NCBI GenBank assembly: GCA_031216445.1
Contig: CM062213.1
Coordinates: forward strand, 15,501,501 to 15,565,500
Direction of reading: 5' to 3'
Length of the DNA: 64,000 nucleotides
Origin: Lateolabrax maculatus
Lineage: Eukaryota; Chordata; Actinopteri; Acropomatiformes; Lateolabracidae
Part shown: positions 57,901-64,000 of the stretch, piece by piece
Layout of the letters: each line of letters starts with the position of its first letter
How positions within the stretch are numbered: position 1 is the first letter of the stretch
Notes under the pieces: generated by a model
The model's input: only the letters and a program-made list of their open reading frames with translations
Databases searched by the model: none
What the model was told of the DNA's origin: nothing
Position numbers and translations under genes: made by a program

Positions 57901-58552
57901 CTCCCTGTGATATTTACCATGCAAAGCCATGACAGACTTATGTAAATATATTAAATAGGGCTTCAACTAACAATTATATTTTTTTTTTATTCAAGGTTAA
58001 TTTGTCATTCTACAACACAGGGTTGCACAACAAAATGCAAGTTGTAGTCCCACCTGCAACATAAGAAAGAAAATATTGTCAGTTAACTTCAATCCTTTTG
58101 TCCATTAAATGTTAAAAAAATTGAACTAAATTGTGAAAACTGCCCATTACCATCCAAAATGAAATTTTCAGATTGCTTGTTTTGTCTGACCAACAGTCAA
58201 AACCAAAAGATATTCCATTTGAAATTATATAAAACAGGAATATTCAATCCACTGATGAAGCTAGAACCAGCAAGTATTTTGCATTTTTGGTTTATTTAAA
58301 CCGTAACACTGTGATACTGTAACAATTGATTATCAAAATAATATTTTCTGTTGTTTGACTCATCAATTCATTGATTCCCTTCCCATTTCCTTCTGTAAGC
58401 ACCTTTTCTTTCCATTATGCTTGGGGCCTCTTACCTGATTCCTTTTTTTCCGTCTTCCCCCTCAGGTCCAACAGACAATGAAGGAAAACCTGGTGGCTGT
58501 AGAAGAGAACTTCGCTGCGCTTGATCAGAGGATGAAGAAGCTTTCCAAATAA
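45859..58552 (+). CDS. dctn2: dctn2, dynactin subunit 2 (dynamitin, p50), complete
   Basis: Dynamitin is the p50 subunit of dynactin. It forms the shoulder that joins the p150Glued arm to the Arp1 filament, and dynactin makes cytoplasmic dynein processive. Fourteen ordinary exons plus two microexon candidates join in frame to 403 or 408 residues, close to human (about 401-406 as recalled). The N-terminus MADPKYANLPGI is the conserved Arp1-binding start. Coiled-coil segments follow at about residues 100-130, 225-252 and 266-310, and the C-terminal helix ends MKKLSK. Conserved blocks include DLPEDDQAQF, VNPNAAYDKFKDK, ELHSRPEQEKF and MQFGQLLTHLDTTQQMI. All introns are GT-AG. The gene is divergent from kif5a. 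Confidence 0.96.
46213..46281 (+). CDS. dctn2: dctn2 exon 2
   Basis: Residues 13-35, AFNEPDVYETGDLPEDDQAQ then FES, the conserved acidic N-terminal segment. The acceptor is AATAG and the donor GTGAGT. It ends on a codon boundary, which lets in-frame microexons follow. Confidence 0.96.
46282..47278 (+). other. dctn2: dctn2 intron 2 (exon 2 to microexon A)
   Basis: A 1.0-kb AT-rich intron ending in a 50-base pyrimidine-rich tract before microexon A. No transposon recognised. Confidence 0.7.
47279..47287 (+). CDS. dctn2: dctn2 microexon A (9 bases, Phe-Val-Gln)
   Basis: TTTGTACAA is bounded by a long pyrimidine tract plus CCTAG and by the strong donor GTAAGA. Nine bases keep the frame and add FVQ. 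I recall mammalian DCTN2 isoforms with a short FAQ-containing insert at this site, which fits. Probably alternatively spliced. Confidence 0.75.
47288..48734 (+). other. dctn2: dctn2 intron between the two microexons
   Basis: A 1.45-kb intron with a T-run near 47695-47712, a short hAT-like repeat fragment at 47940-48010 (TTCCAGCTTCTCAGATGTGA) and a CT-rich tract at 48655-48720 leading to microexon B. Confidence 0.65.
48735..48740 (+). CDS. dctn2: dctn2 microexon B (6 bases, Glu-Leu)
   Basis: GAGCTG lies between a ~75-base CT-rich tract ending CCAAG and the donor GTAAGA. Six bases keep the frame and add EL, which would give FVQ-EL-EELCSD. Human isoforms recalled with FAQELEEL at this place support it. 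The main doubt is its extreme shortness. Confidence 0.65.
48741..49619 (+). other. dctn2: dctn2 intron after microexon B
   Basis: A 0.88-kb intron. It starts with a (CCT)n stretch at about 48763-48790. Nothing else is recognised. Confidence 0.65.
49620..49716 (+). CDS. dctn2: dctn2 exon 3
   Basis: Residues 41-72 of the longer form, EELCSDSVERIVVNPNAAYD then KFKDKHVTTKGL. The VNPNAAYDKFKDK block is diagnostic for dynamitin. The acceptor is GACAG and the donor GTCAGT. It ends one base into Asp73. Confidence 0.96.
49717..50081 (+). other. dctn2: dctn2 intron between exons 3 and 4
   Basis: A 365-base AT-rich intron with nothing recognised. Confidence 0.65.
50082..50143 (+). CDS. dctn2: dctn2 exon 4
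   Basis: Residues 73-93, DFSDRISKSRRVGYESGEFE then I. The acceptor is CGCAG and the donor GTGAGT. Confidence 0.95.
50373..50471 (+). CDS. dctn2: dctn2 exon 5
   Basis: Residues 94-126, LGEGCGVKETPQQKYQRLVN then EIQELTQEVDAIQ, which begins the first coiled coil. The acceptor is TTTAG and the donor GTGAAC. Confidence 0.96.
50472..51787 (+). other. dctn2: dctn2 intron between exons 5 and 6
   Basis: A 1.3-kb intron with a 14-bp-arm hairpin (50853-50886) and an old teleost repeat at about 51288-51570 (TTAAAGGAAAAATCTGGCAT). Confidence 0.6.
51288..51570 (+). repeat. Probable old interspersed repeat
   Basis: TTAAAGGAAAAATCTGGCAT at the left end and the block ATCCCCATGCAGTTAGCTCC resemble a common fish MITE-like repeat. 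Recognition is weak. Confidence 0.4.
51788..51948 (+). CDS. dctn2: dctn2 exon 6
   Basis: Residues 127-179, AATKESNAEERLTPVVLAQQ through AALKQQL-like helix to NLADPDGALA. The acceptor is TCCAG and the donor GTAAGC. Arg180 is split across the intron. Confidence 0.96.
51949..52564 (+). other. dctn2: dctn2 intron between exons 6 and 7
   Basis: A 616-base intron, purine-rich at 52020-52140 and 52260-52400. Nothing recognised. Confidence 0.65.
52565..52715 (+). CDS. dctn2: dctn2 exon 7
   Basis: Residues 180-230. A helix (RLLTQLEVAK) is followed by a Gly/Ser/Thr-rich flexible linker and the conserved VVLYELHSRPEQEKFNESAK. The acceptor is GCAG and the donor GTAACG. Confidence 0.96.
52963..53028 (+). 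CDS. dctn2: dctn2 exon 8
   Basis: Residues 231-252, MAELEKRLAELETAVGSGSD then KQ, a coiled-coil exon matching human VAELEKRLTELETAV. The acceptor is TGTAG and the donor GTACAC. Confidence 0.95.
53285..53323 (+). CDS. dctn2: dctn2 exon 9
   Basis: Residues 253-265, GPLSASVQGASLM, 39 bases, matching human NPLSAGLQGACLM. The acceptor is GCAG and the donor GTAAGA. Confidence 0.94.
53554..53631 (+). CDS. dctn2: dctn2 exon 10
   Basis: Residues 266-291, DTIELLQARVSALDSATLDQ then VEARLQ, a coiled-coil exon. The acceptor is TCAG and the donor GTAACT. Confidence 0.96.
53632..54008 (+). other. dctn2: dctn2 intron between exons 10 and 11
   Basis: A 377-base intron with nothing recognised. Confidence 0.65.
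54009..54080 (+). CDS. dctn2: dctn2 exon 11
   Basis: Residues 292-315, SVLGKMNEIAKHKAAIEDAD then TQNK. The acceptor is TTTAG and the donor GTTTGT, a weaker donor. Confidence 0.96.
54081..55521 (+). other. dctn2: dctn2 intron between exons 11 and 12
   Basis: A 1.44-kb intron, over a third of which is a LINE 3' fragment in reverse orientation (54728-55245). Confidence 0.7.
54728..55245 (-). mobile_element. LINE (L2/Rex1-like) 3' end with reverse-transcriptase C-terminus
   Basis: Read on the minus strand, about 55235-55140 translates to a stretch containing RFCNSFSPQIIRLLNK and then TAA. This resembles the C-terminus of fish non-LTR reverse transcriptases (the SFxPxxxRLLN pattern). It is followed by a ~410-base 3' untranslated part ending near 54728 (TAAAACCTGTCTAAGTC). 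Everything upstream is missing, so it is a dead 5'-truncated copy. The clade is tentative. Confidence 0.6.
55522..55624 (+). CDS. dctn2: dctn2 exon 12
   Basis: Residues 316-349, VSQLYDVVQKWDAVSTSIPQ then VVQRLVAVKELHEQ, and one base of Ala350. The acceptor is TCAG and the donor GTAACA. Confidence 0.96.
55625..56728 (+). other. dctn2: dctn2 intron between exons 12 and 13
   Basis: A 1.1-kb AT-rich intron with a T-run near 56489-56502. Nothing recognised. Confidence 0.65.
56729..56820 (+). CDS. dctn2: dctn2 exon 13
   Basis: Residues 350-380, AMQFGQLLTHLDTTQQMINN then SLKDNNTLLTQ, almost identical to human. The acceptor is TGTAG and the donor GTAAGA. Confidence 0.96.
56821..58465 (+). other. 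dctn2: dctn2 last intron
   Basis: A 1.65-kb intron whose 3' third is a hAT-like repeat copy (57955-58375). The block 57130-57240 is slightly CpG-richer, without a recognised element. Confidence 0.65.
57955..58375 (-). mobile_element. hAT-like nonautonomous teleost repeat, copy 3
   Basis: Starts AGGGCTTCAACTAACAATTA, contains TTGTTTTGTCTGACCAACAG and AACCAAAAGATATTCCATTT, and ends near AATTGATTATCAAAATAATA. This is the inverted version of the family at 4095-4345. No transposase remains. Confidence 0.6.
58466..58552 (+). CDS. dctn2: dctn2 exon 14 (last coding exon)
   Basis: Residues 381-408, VQQTMKENLVAVEENFAALD then QRMKKLSK, followed by TAA. The C-terminus lines up with human ERMKKLGK. Confidence 0.96.
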   Translation, partial: VQQTMKENLVAVEENFAALDQRMKKLSK

Positions 58553-59290
58553 ACGGTGGCAGAGTTTGGACCGGTCCAGGAGAGTATAGAACATGGACAA
58601 ATAAGAGTTTGCAAGAGGGCACAGAAGGGGGATTGGGATTTACTCTGTCCTTTCTGGTCGTCCCTCTCTTGCTCTCTACTTCGCCTCTGCCTTTTTTCAC
58701 TAAGTGGAATGTTAGAAAGTTGGAAAATATGGAATAACAAAAGAAAAGAAGACCAAATGTTCTTGTCCACCCTCCTTTCCTCTTCCTTTCTCTTGCATCA
58801 AATTGGTATCAGCTTAAAACACATTTGTCCACTCTATACATGCCGCAGTCCCCTGTTAAGCTTACTGAGTTTTAGACTGGATTGTTTTTATAATTATTAG
58901 TATTAAATATAAGAAATTCCTCCATTCCTTTTGGAACCTCACACTATTACTGAATTTGTACTGTTGGGTCAAATTAATGGATCACAGTAATGTTGAGTTA
59001 ATACATTAAAAATGTTGTCAACTGTGTAAAAAGAAAAGCAAGATCTATTGTCTTATAGTGTTGTAGCAGGAGCACGTTTGTGCGAGTGTCAGGGCCAAGT
59101 CACAGAAAGAAAGCTGTAAATATGCCTGTGTACCTTGTTTCTTCACGCTCAGTCGCTTGTAACTAAATTATTATGACTGAGACCAGACACCACAGACAAA
59201 CTTTTAATCTGCTTTGTCATTGCCTACAAGTCAACTCTATTGTACATCTGTGGTCATGGAAACTGATCAATAAAAAACAGTGCGATAAGC
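58553..59290 (+). other. dctn2: dctn2 3' untranslated region
   Basis: About 740 bases from the stop to just past the AATAAA at 59269-59274. The downstream T/G-rich stretch TTGGCTCATTTTATTT fits a cleavage site near 59290. The end is inferred from the signal, not from transcripts. Confidence 0.7.
59269..59274 (+). terminator. dctn2: dctn2 polyadenylation signal AATAAA
   Basis: Canonical hexamer in TGATCAATAAAAAACAG, followed within 30 bases by a GT/T-rich region. It is the first convincing AATAAA after the stop codon. Confidence 0.75.
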
Positions 59291-59688
59291 TTGGCTCATT
59301 TTATTTCATGATAATATAACCAGGATAACACTATTGTGACTATATTATTCTGTACTAATCGTACCAAATTACTTAATGTATTGGAACAAGTTATAAAGTC
59401 TTTGCACCCATTTTACAGAAGGTGGACATGTTTTGCCAGATACCTGAATAGTTTGAAAAATATCAGATGACTGTTCTGTAGAGCTGATGTAAGGTTACAT
59501 GTAGGTAATGAGTCATCAGCCATTGGTATTGCATAATGTAGTCATGATACTTTGTCATGGAGAACACATTTTAAAGAGAGACAAATTTGAAAATCATATT
59601 TGCCTCCCTAATGCATATCTGGCTCATACACAGTAAGGGTACTCAAAATACTCAAGGTTTTACAAAGAAATGTTATGCCTGTTTATGA

Positions 59689-59702
59689 ACACTAGGTGGC
59701 AG
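59689..59702 (+). promoter_or_regulatory. CTCF-like motif
   Basis: ACACTAGGTGGCAG matches the CTCF consensus CCACnAGGTGGCAG at all defined positions but one. It lies about 400 bases past the dctn2 polyadenylation signal, oriented opposite to the weaker motif at 45348. Confidence 0.45.
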
Positions 59703-62700
59703 CATAACATGTAATAAAAAAGGTCAAACTCACATTGTATGCTGTTATTCAGCTCTCAAATAGACTCCATAAAAGCCAATTATTCTGCCACACTTCACCA
59801 TATTTCTGTCTCTGTAGAAATACATTTTATTGCACTCCTAAAATGTTAAATAAGTAACAATCCAGTTTGTATTTGCATTGCTTATCCCTAAAAGAAGAGT
59901 AACTTGACATTCTTGACCAACTGGATTTGAAGTGGATAGGGTGAGCTAATTTTAGACTCTGCCTGCAATGTAAAAACTACATTCAAAAACATTTGAAAAG
60001 TTGAGGTGGCCAAGAGCTTTAGGGGGGCCGACCATGAGCCGCAACATCCCCGGCTAATGTCCAGATAGGGACCTTTGTTGCCGGTCACATCTCTCTGTCT
60101 CTCTCTCTCTCCTCATCCCGTCATCACCACGGTCAGCAGTGCCCCAAAGGATTAAAAGGAAAATGTTCGATTCACATTGTAAACACAACCACAGTTAGAC
60201 TTGGCAGGGAATGAAGACAGAAAAGATGAGTAAAATCAAGAAGAGACGCCAAGGAAAACTAGTCCGATAAGTCATCATTCGCACAGCAAACACAAGGCGG
60301 AACACAATGAGTTGCTCTGTGGTCAACCTCAAATCCATCTGGCGTTAGTGAGTATAAGAAGCATTAAAACAAAAGGCCTGTTCATGCATGATGTCAGGTG
60401 ATTGTATTAGTGACAAAGGTGGATAGTATAGTGGGGTAAGGATCAGGTGTTTCTGATGAGTCACCCACACACAGCAGCTCCTGTGAGTTTACAGAGCCTA
60501 GAGGTCAGTTTATAGTACAGTCCTCTTCACATGGATAAACGCGTTGTTGGACTTGTGTGCTGTTGGCAAATTTGGCTCTGAATTAGACATTTTAAACCTG
60601 GGCCTGTGGATTTCTCTTTTACTTTATGGCTGCATCTTATTGCCTGTATCAAATCTTGGTTTATTTCAGAGAAAGATTAAGTGCTGAGCAGCATGTAGGG
60701 GGGGACTTCGACACTGGCCTGCTTGGACAGGACATATCAAGTGCGACTTACAGGGAATTAGATCCAGAGGTCCAACTTAGAAGGGGAATGCCCCAGATGA
60801 GTACAGAGACATACCGTGTACTGTATATCATGTTATACTGCATTTGTCCTTCTATTTTGGGTGTGCTAGATATGGTCAGCACAGCCCCATCTGTTAAGAC
60901 GCATTTATACACAATTACAAATGGAAGATTACCAAGGGGTCAGCCCAAAATGTTGTCGACAAGTACTACATTTATTTCAGACTATGTTTTCCTGAATATG
61001 AACAAGGATAAAAGGACAATGAATGAATGGTAAAAAAGAACCCCTACTGAAAAGCAGCCGATTTTAGCAGTGGGGTATAAATCCACCCCCAAAAATAGAG
61101 GGAATTTAGTAACATAAATTACATTTGAGCTCCAGTCATTCTGGACTCTAAAAGTAAAATTGCAGCTACCTATACAGTATATGTCAGCAGCCCACACCAA
61201 CTTTTACTCCAGTGGACAAAGTAAATATTTAAGTCCTCAGACAGCGCAGAGCAGCTGAACACAGAGGAGGCCGTAGGGAATACCAATTGCTCCAAAATCT
61301 CTGTTTCTGGTGCTGATATGGGGAAAACTAAGAGGAGATGAAGAAAAGTAGGGAGTAAGAGCCTGGAGTGTGTCTCACTGCCAGTAAACCCACCTGTTCA
61401 GACATGGTTTTAAAGTTTAATGCCCTACAGTCTTTTGCTTGGGCTTGTTTTTTCTGCCTTTTTTCTTATTGTCTCATCTTTGACACATATGTCGGTGCCA
61501 AGAAATGGATAAATCAAGGCTCTGGTAATGGTTTTAGATACCTGTGTCTGTACTGTGCTGTTCTGAGATTTTTGAGACAATGTAATAAAAATCAAGAAAA
61601 ATAACTAAATTCAATCAGTTTGACTCATTTTCAGCTATTTATAAAGGTTATGAGAGATTTCATTACAATGTCATATCATCAAATATTTAATCAAATTCCA
61701 GTTTAACATCTTTACTGTAGTGCTATCAATAACACTAATATAGCCCCTATTTTGACAAACAATAATAAAATTCCTGATTATAATTCTGAAAATAAAAATG
61801 GAGGCAGGGCAAAGTAGAAGCAGAGAAAGAACTGACATCAGAAATCAAAAATGAGCTACGCGAAGGAGAAAGCAAATGACACGAGGGACTCTGCATCAGT
61901 TTTTCAAATTTTCCTGAATGGGTGTGGACAGGTGAGGAGCCTATGGTGAAGCAGTGAAGAGGACAGAAGAACAGGGTGGAGGTAAGCAGAATAAAATAGG
62001 ATGGATACTGTTGTGGGGCAGAAAGAGGCTTACAGCGAATGGAAAAAAAAAAAAAGAAAAGACGACGGAGACGGTAGGGTAAAGAGAGGTGAGGCTCAGA
62101 GGTAAACAGGGTTTAACGGACTAACAAGATTGTCTGCAAAGTCGTCCTAAAACTCCAAACACAGACATTTCAACAAGTGGATGTGACATTTGGGATTGAG
62201 TGGATAAGTTTAAAAATAATTTCTAACTTTACGGGCATGTTTTCTGCTTTGTGTGAATGCTGGACATCTTACTTTAACAGGAGATGATAGATGGGGGATC
62301 TTCTGAGGAAATAAAATGCAAATGAGTTGATTAATGGGCATCATCAGAATTGTAATATTGGCCTCAGCCGAGATGGGCATTGACAAAAGAGATTAATGTG
62401 GTAACAATGAGGATCTAAAGCTTAGGGACAAAGCACTCTTAGTAATTGTTGGATAAATATCCCATTTATATTGCATTATAATTTTACCCATGTATGATTG
62501 CCACTTTGAGTTTAAAATTACATTTCATTCCACACACACAACCAGAGAGTTTTTTGAATAATTCGTTCCCAGTTCTCACCAATAGACCAGAATGTCTGAT
62601 AAGGTGAGGAGGGCTTTCTGCTGGTTGTCCAGGATCCAGAAAAAACAGATAAAACAAACAATGTTAGAGGGCAAGCCAAGAGAGAAAAAAAGGATTAATG

Positions 62701-62774
62701 TATCACCAGTACATGTTAACAGCTGTATCAGTTGGTCTCAATTCAGAGAGGGGAAGGATTCCGACAGCTGGGTC

Positions 62775-62810
62775 GTGTGTGTGTGTGTGTGTGTGTGTGT
62801 GAGTGTGTGT
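62775..62810. repeat. (GT)n microsatellite
   Basis: About 18 GT units with one GA interruption. Confidence 0.95.
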
Positions 62811-64000
62811 GAGAGAGGGGGAACTGGGTGTGGAGCCCTGACCAAGGGCACAGGACAGAAATGAAGGGAGTGTGGTGGCTGGAAATTCCCCAGACTCTTT
62901 CTGCCGGTAAAACAAAAGAAAACAATAGCCCAAATTTGATTTAGGGGAGATATTAAGTCAACATATTAAGGGTGGATCTTTCTTCTTCTTCTTTTTTTTC
63001 CCCATTGTTGAATGTTGGTTAAATCTCAAACGCCGGCATTTTATTCTAAATCAATGAGGCAGCAGGACAAAGAGCAAGGAAACAAGAAAAATACATCCCT
63101 CTTTCCACACTTGAACACCATTTTTATAATTAAATTAAGTTTTCTTAGTCATCATCATTGTAAATTCCTGTTGTTTCACTTGTCTTCTGTTTATAATCGA
63201 TGCATATGGATAATCATACTGTCGTGTTATTAGTCTGATAAAGTTATGTCAGCATTACTGGACTTTTTTGGGGGGGTTGGCTTGTTTTTAAATATATGAT
63301 GTAATACGTAACAGTAGGGATTATGTAGGTCTGCTAAAAAATATCACTTAAAAATGTATTATATTCAGTCATTTGTGATAGGCAGACAAAAAGGTATTTA
63401 GTGAGGTTAGGCTACAGCAAGTCAAACATTACAGCAACACCATAGCAACAGATATCTCCAAACACAAGCATCAGTAATGACTACATCTTATCTAAAATCT
63501 GCTCCACATGACCAGAAAATGATCCCTTTGGAGTTTATGTTTACACTCTGACAGCTCAGGTGGGCTGACAATGAACAGCAGTTAACAAGAGAATAACAGA
63601 ACAGAGGATCAATAATTCACCTCACCCGTAACATACGGTGTCTTTATTTTAAGGCTACTTGTTTTCATTATAACGGGCATCAGCTGGAGCGACAATCAAT
63701 CAGAAAAAACAAACAAACAAACAAAAAAACAAAATAACAGGCACCATCATGGCCAGAAAAAAAAAACGGCAAAAAGAGGCAACCTAGATCTGGGGTTTGT
63801 AAACAGTGTTTTATAATGAATACAACACAGACGACGGGACTGACAAAATAAACAGACGGCAGAGGGTGCGGAGGGAGGGGTGCGGAGAAAGTATGCTGAA
63901 CTACTCGGCAACAGCCACTCAAGCCGTGACGCGTTCGCGGTGCTTCCTGCAGCGCTTTAACCCGGGTCCTAGAGACAGTACTGGAGCTTTCTATTCGCTG

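Larger units (their letters stand above)
59291..64000. other. Region downstream of dctn2, no supported gene
   Basis: 4.7 kb of AT-rich sequence. It has a CTCF-like motif (59689-59702), an unrecognised 135-codon plus-strand frame (60626-61033), an A-run at about 62042-62054, a GT microsatellite (62775-62810), (CAAA)n at 63705-63735 and a CpG-rich right edge from about 63880. In human the neighbour beyond DCTN2 is MBD6, but I see no MBD6 coding block here. Confidence 0.6.

Noticed and set aside
1..64000. CRISPR arrays, operons, prokaryotic or viral genes
   Set aside because: No regularly spaced direct repeats, no ribosome-binding-site-led gene runs and no recognisable viral or endogenous retroviral genes. 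The window is plainly animal nuclear DNA.

Overview
This is a vertebrate nuclear window, almost certainly from a teleost and probably a percomorph. The genes are split into many short GT-AG exons. The introns carry interspersed repeats that I recognise from perch-like fish genomes (from memory; no search was run). Two protein-coding genes explain all the convincing coding sequence.

(1) kif5a, a kinesin-1 heavy chain, lies on the minus strand from its start codon at 43118 to the left edge. I could place 23 coding exons with matching phases. They give 2577 coding bases (859 residues) covering the motor, neck, hinge, stalk and the light-chain-binding coiled coil. The last roughly 170 residues (globular tail) lie beyond position 1. 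Intron 1 is very large, about 16.3 kb (26688-42989).

(2) dctn2 (dynamitin, p50 of dynactin) is complete on the plus strand, start 45859 to stop 58552, with a polyadenylation signal at 59269. It has 14 ordinary coding exons plus two candidate microexons of 9 and 6 bases. The product is 403 residues without them and 408 with them.

The genes are head to head, with 2.7 kb between start codons and a CpG-rich block on each side (about 43440-43720 and 45500-45960). DCTN2 and KIF5A are also neighbours in human, which supports naming the kinesin kif5a rather than kif5b or kif5c. Kinesin-1 drives plus-end transport. Dynactin activates dynein for minus-end transport. The locus therefore pairs components of two opposing microtubule motors.

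The rest is intron and flank: microsatellites, old DNA-transposon-like repeats, a TTAA-flanked MITE, two LINE 3' fragments and several fold-back structures. From 59291 to 64000 I see no supportable gene. The last ~100 bases become CpG-rich and could belong to a neighbouring gene.

Most worth checking: a (GT)30 tract against the acceptor of kif5a exon 18, with a second GT tract after its donor (a TDP-43-type arrangement); the dctn2 microexon pair; inverted repeat copies bracketing kif5a exons 12-17; and a ~930-bp fold-back element plus other long hairpins in kif5a introns. All comparisons with human proteins are from memory.
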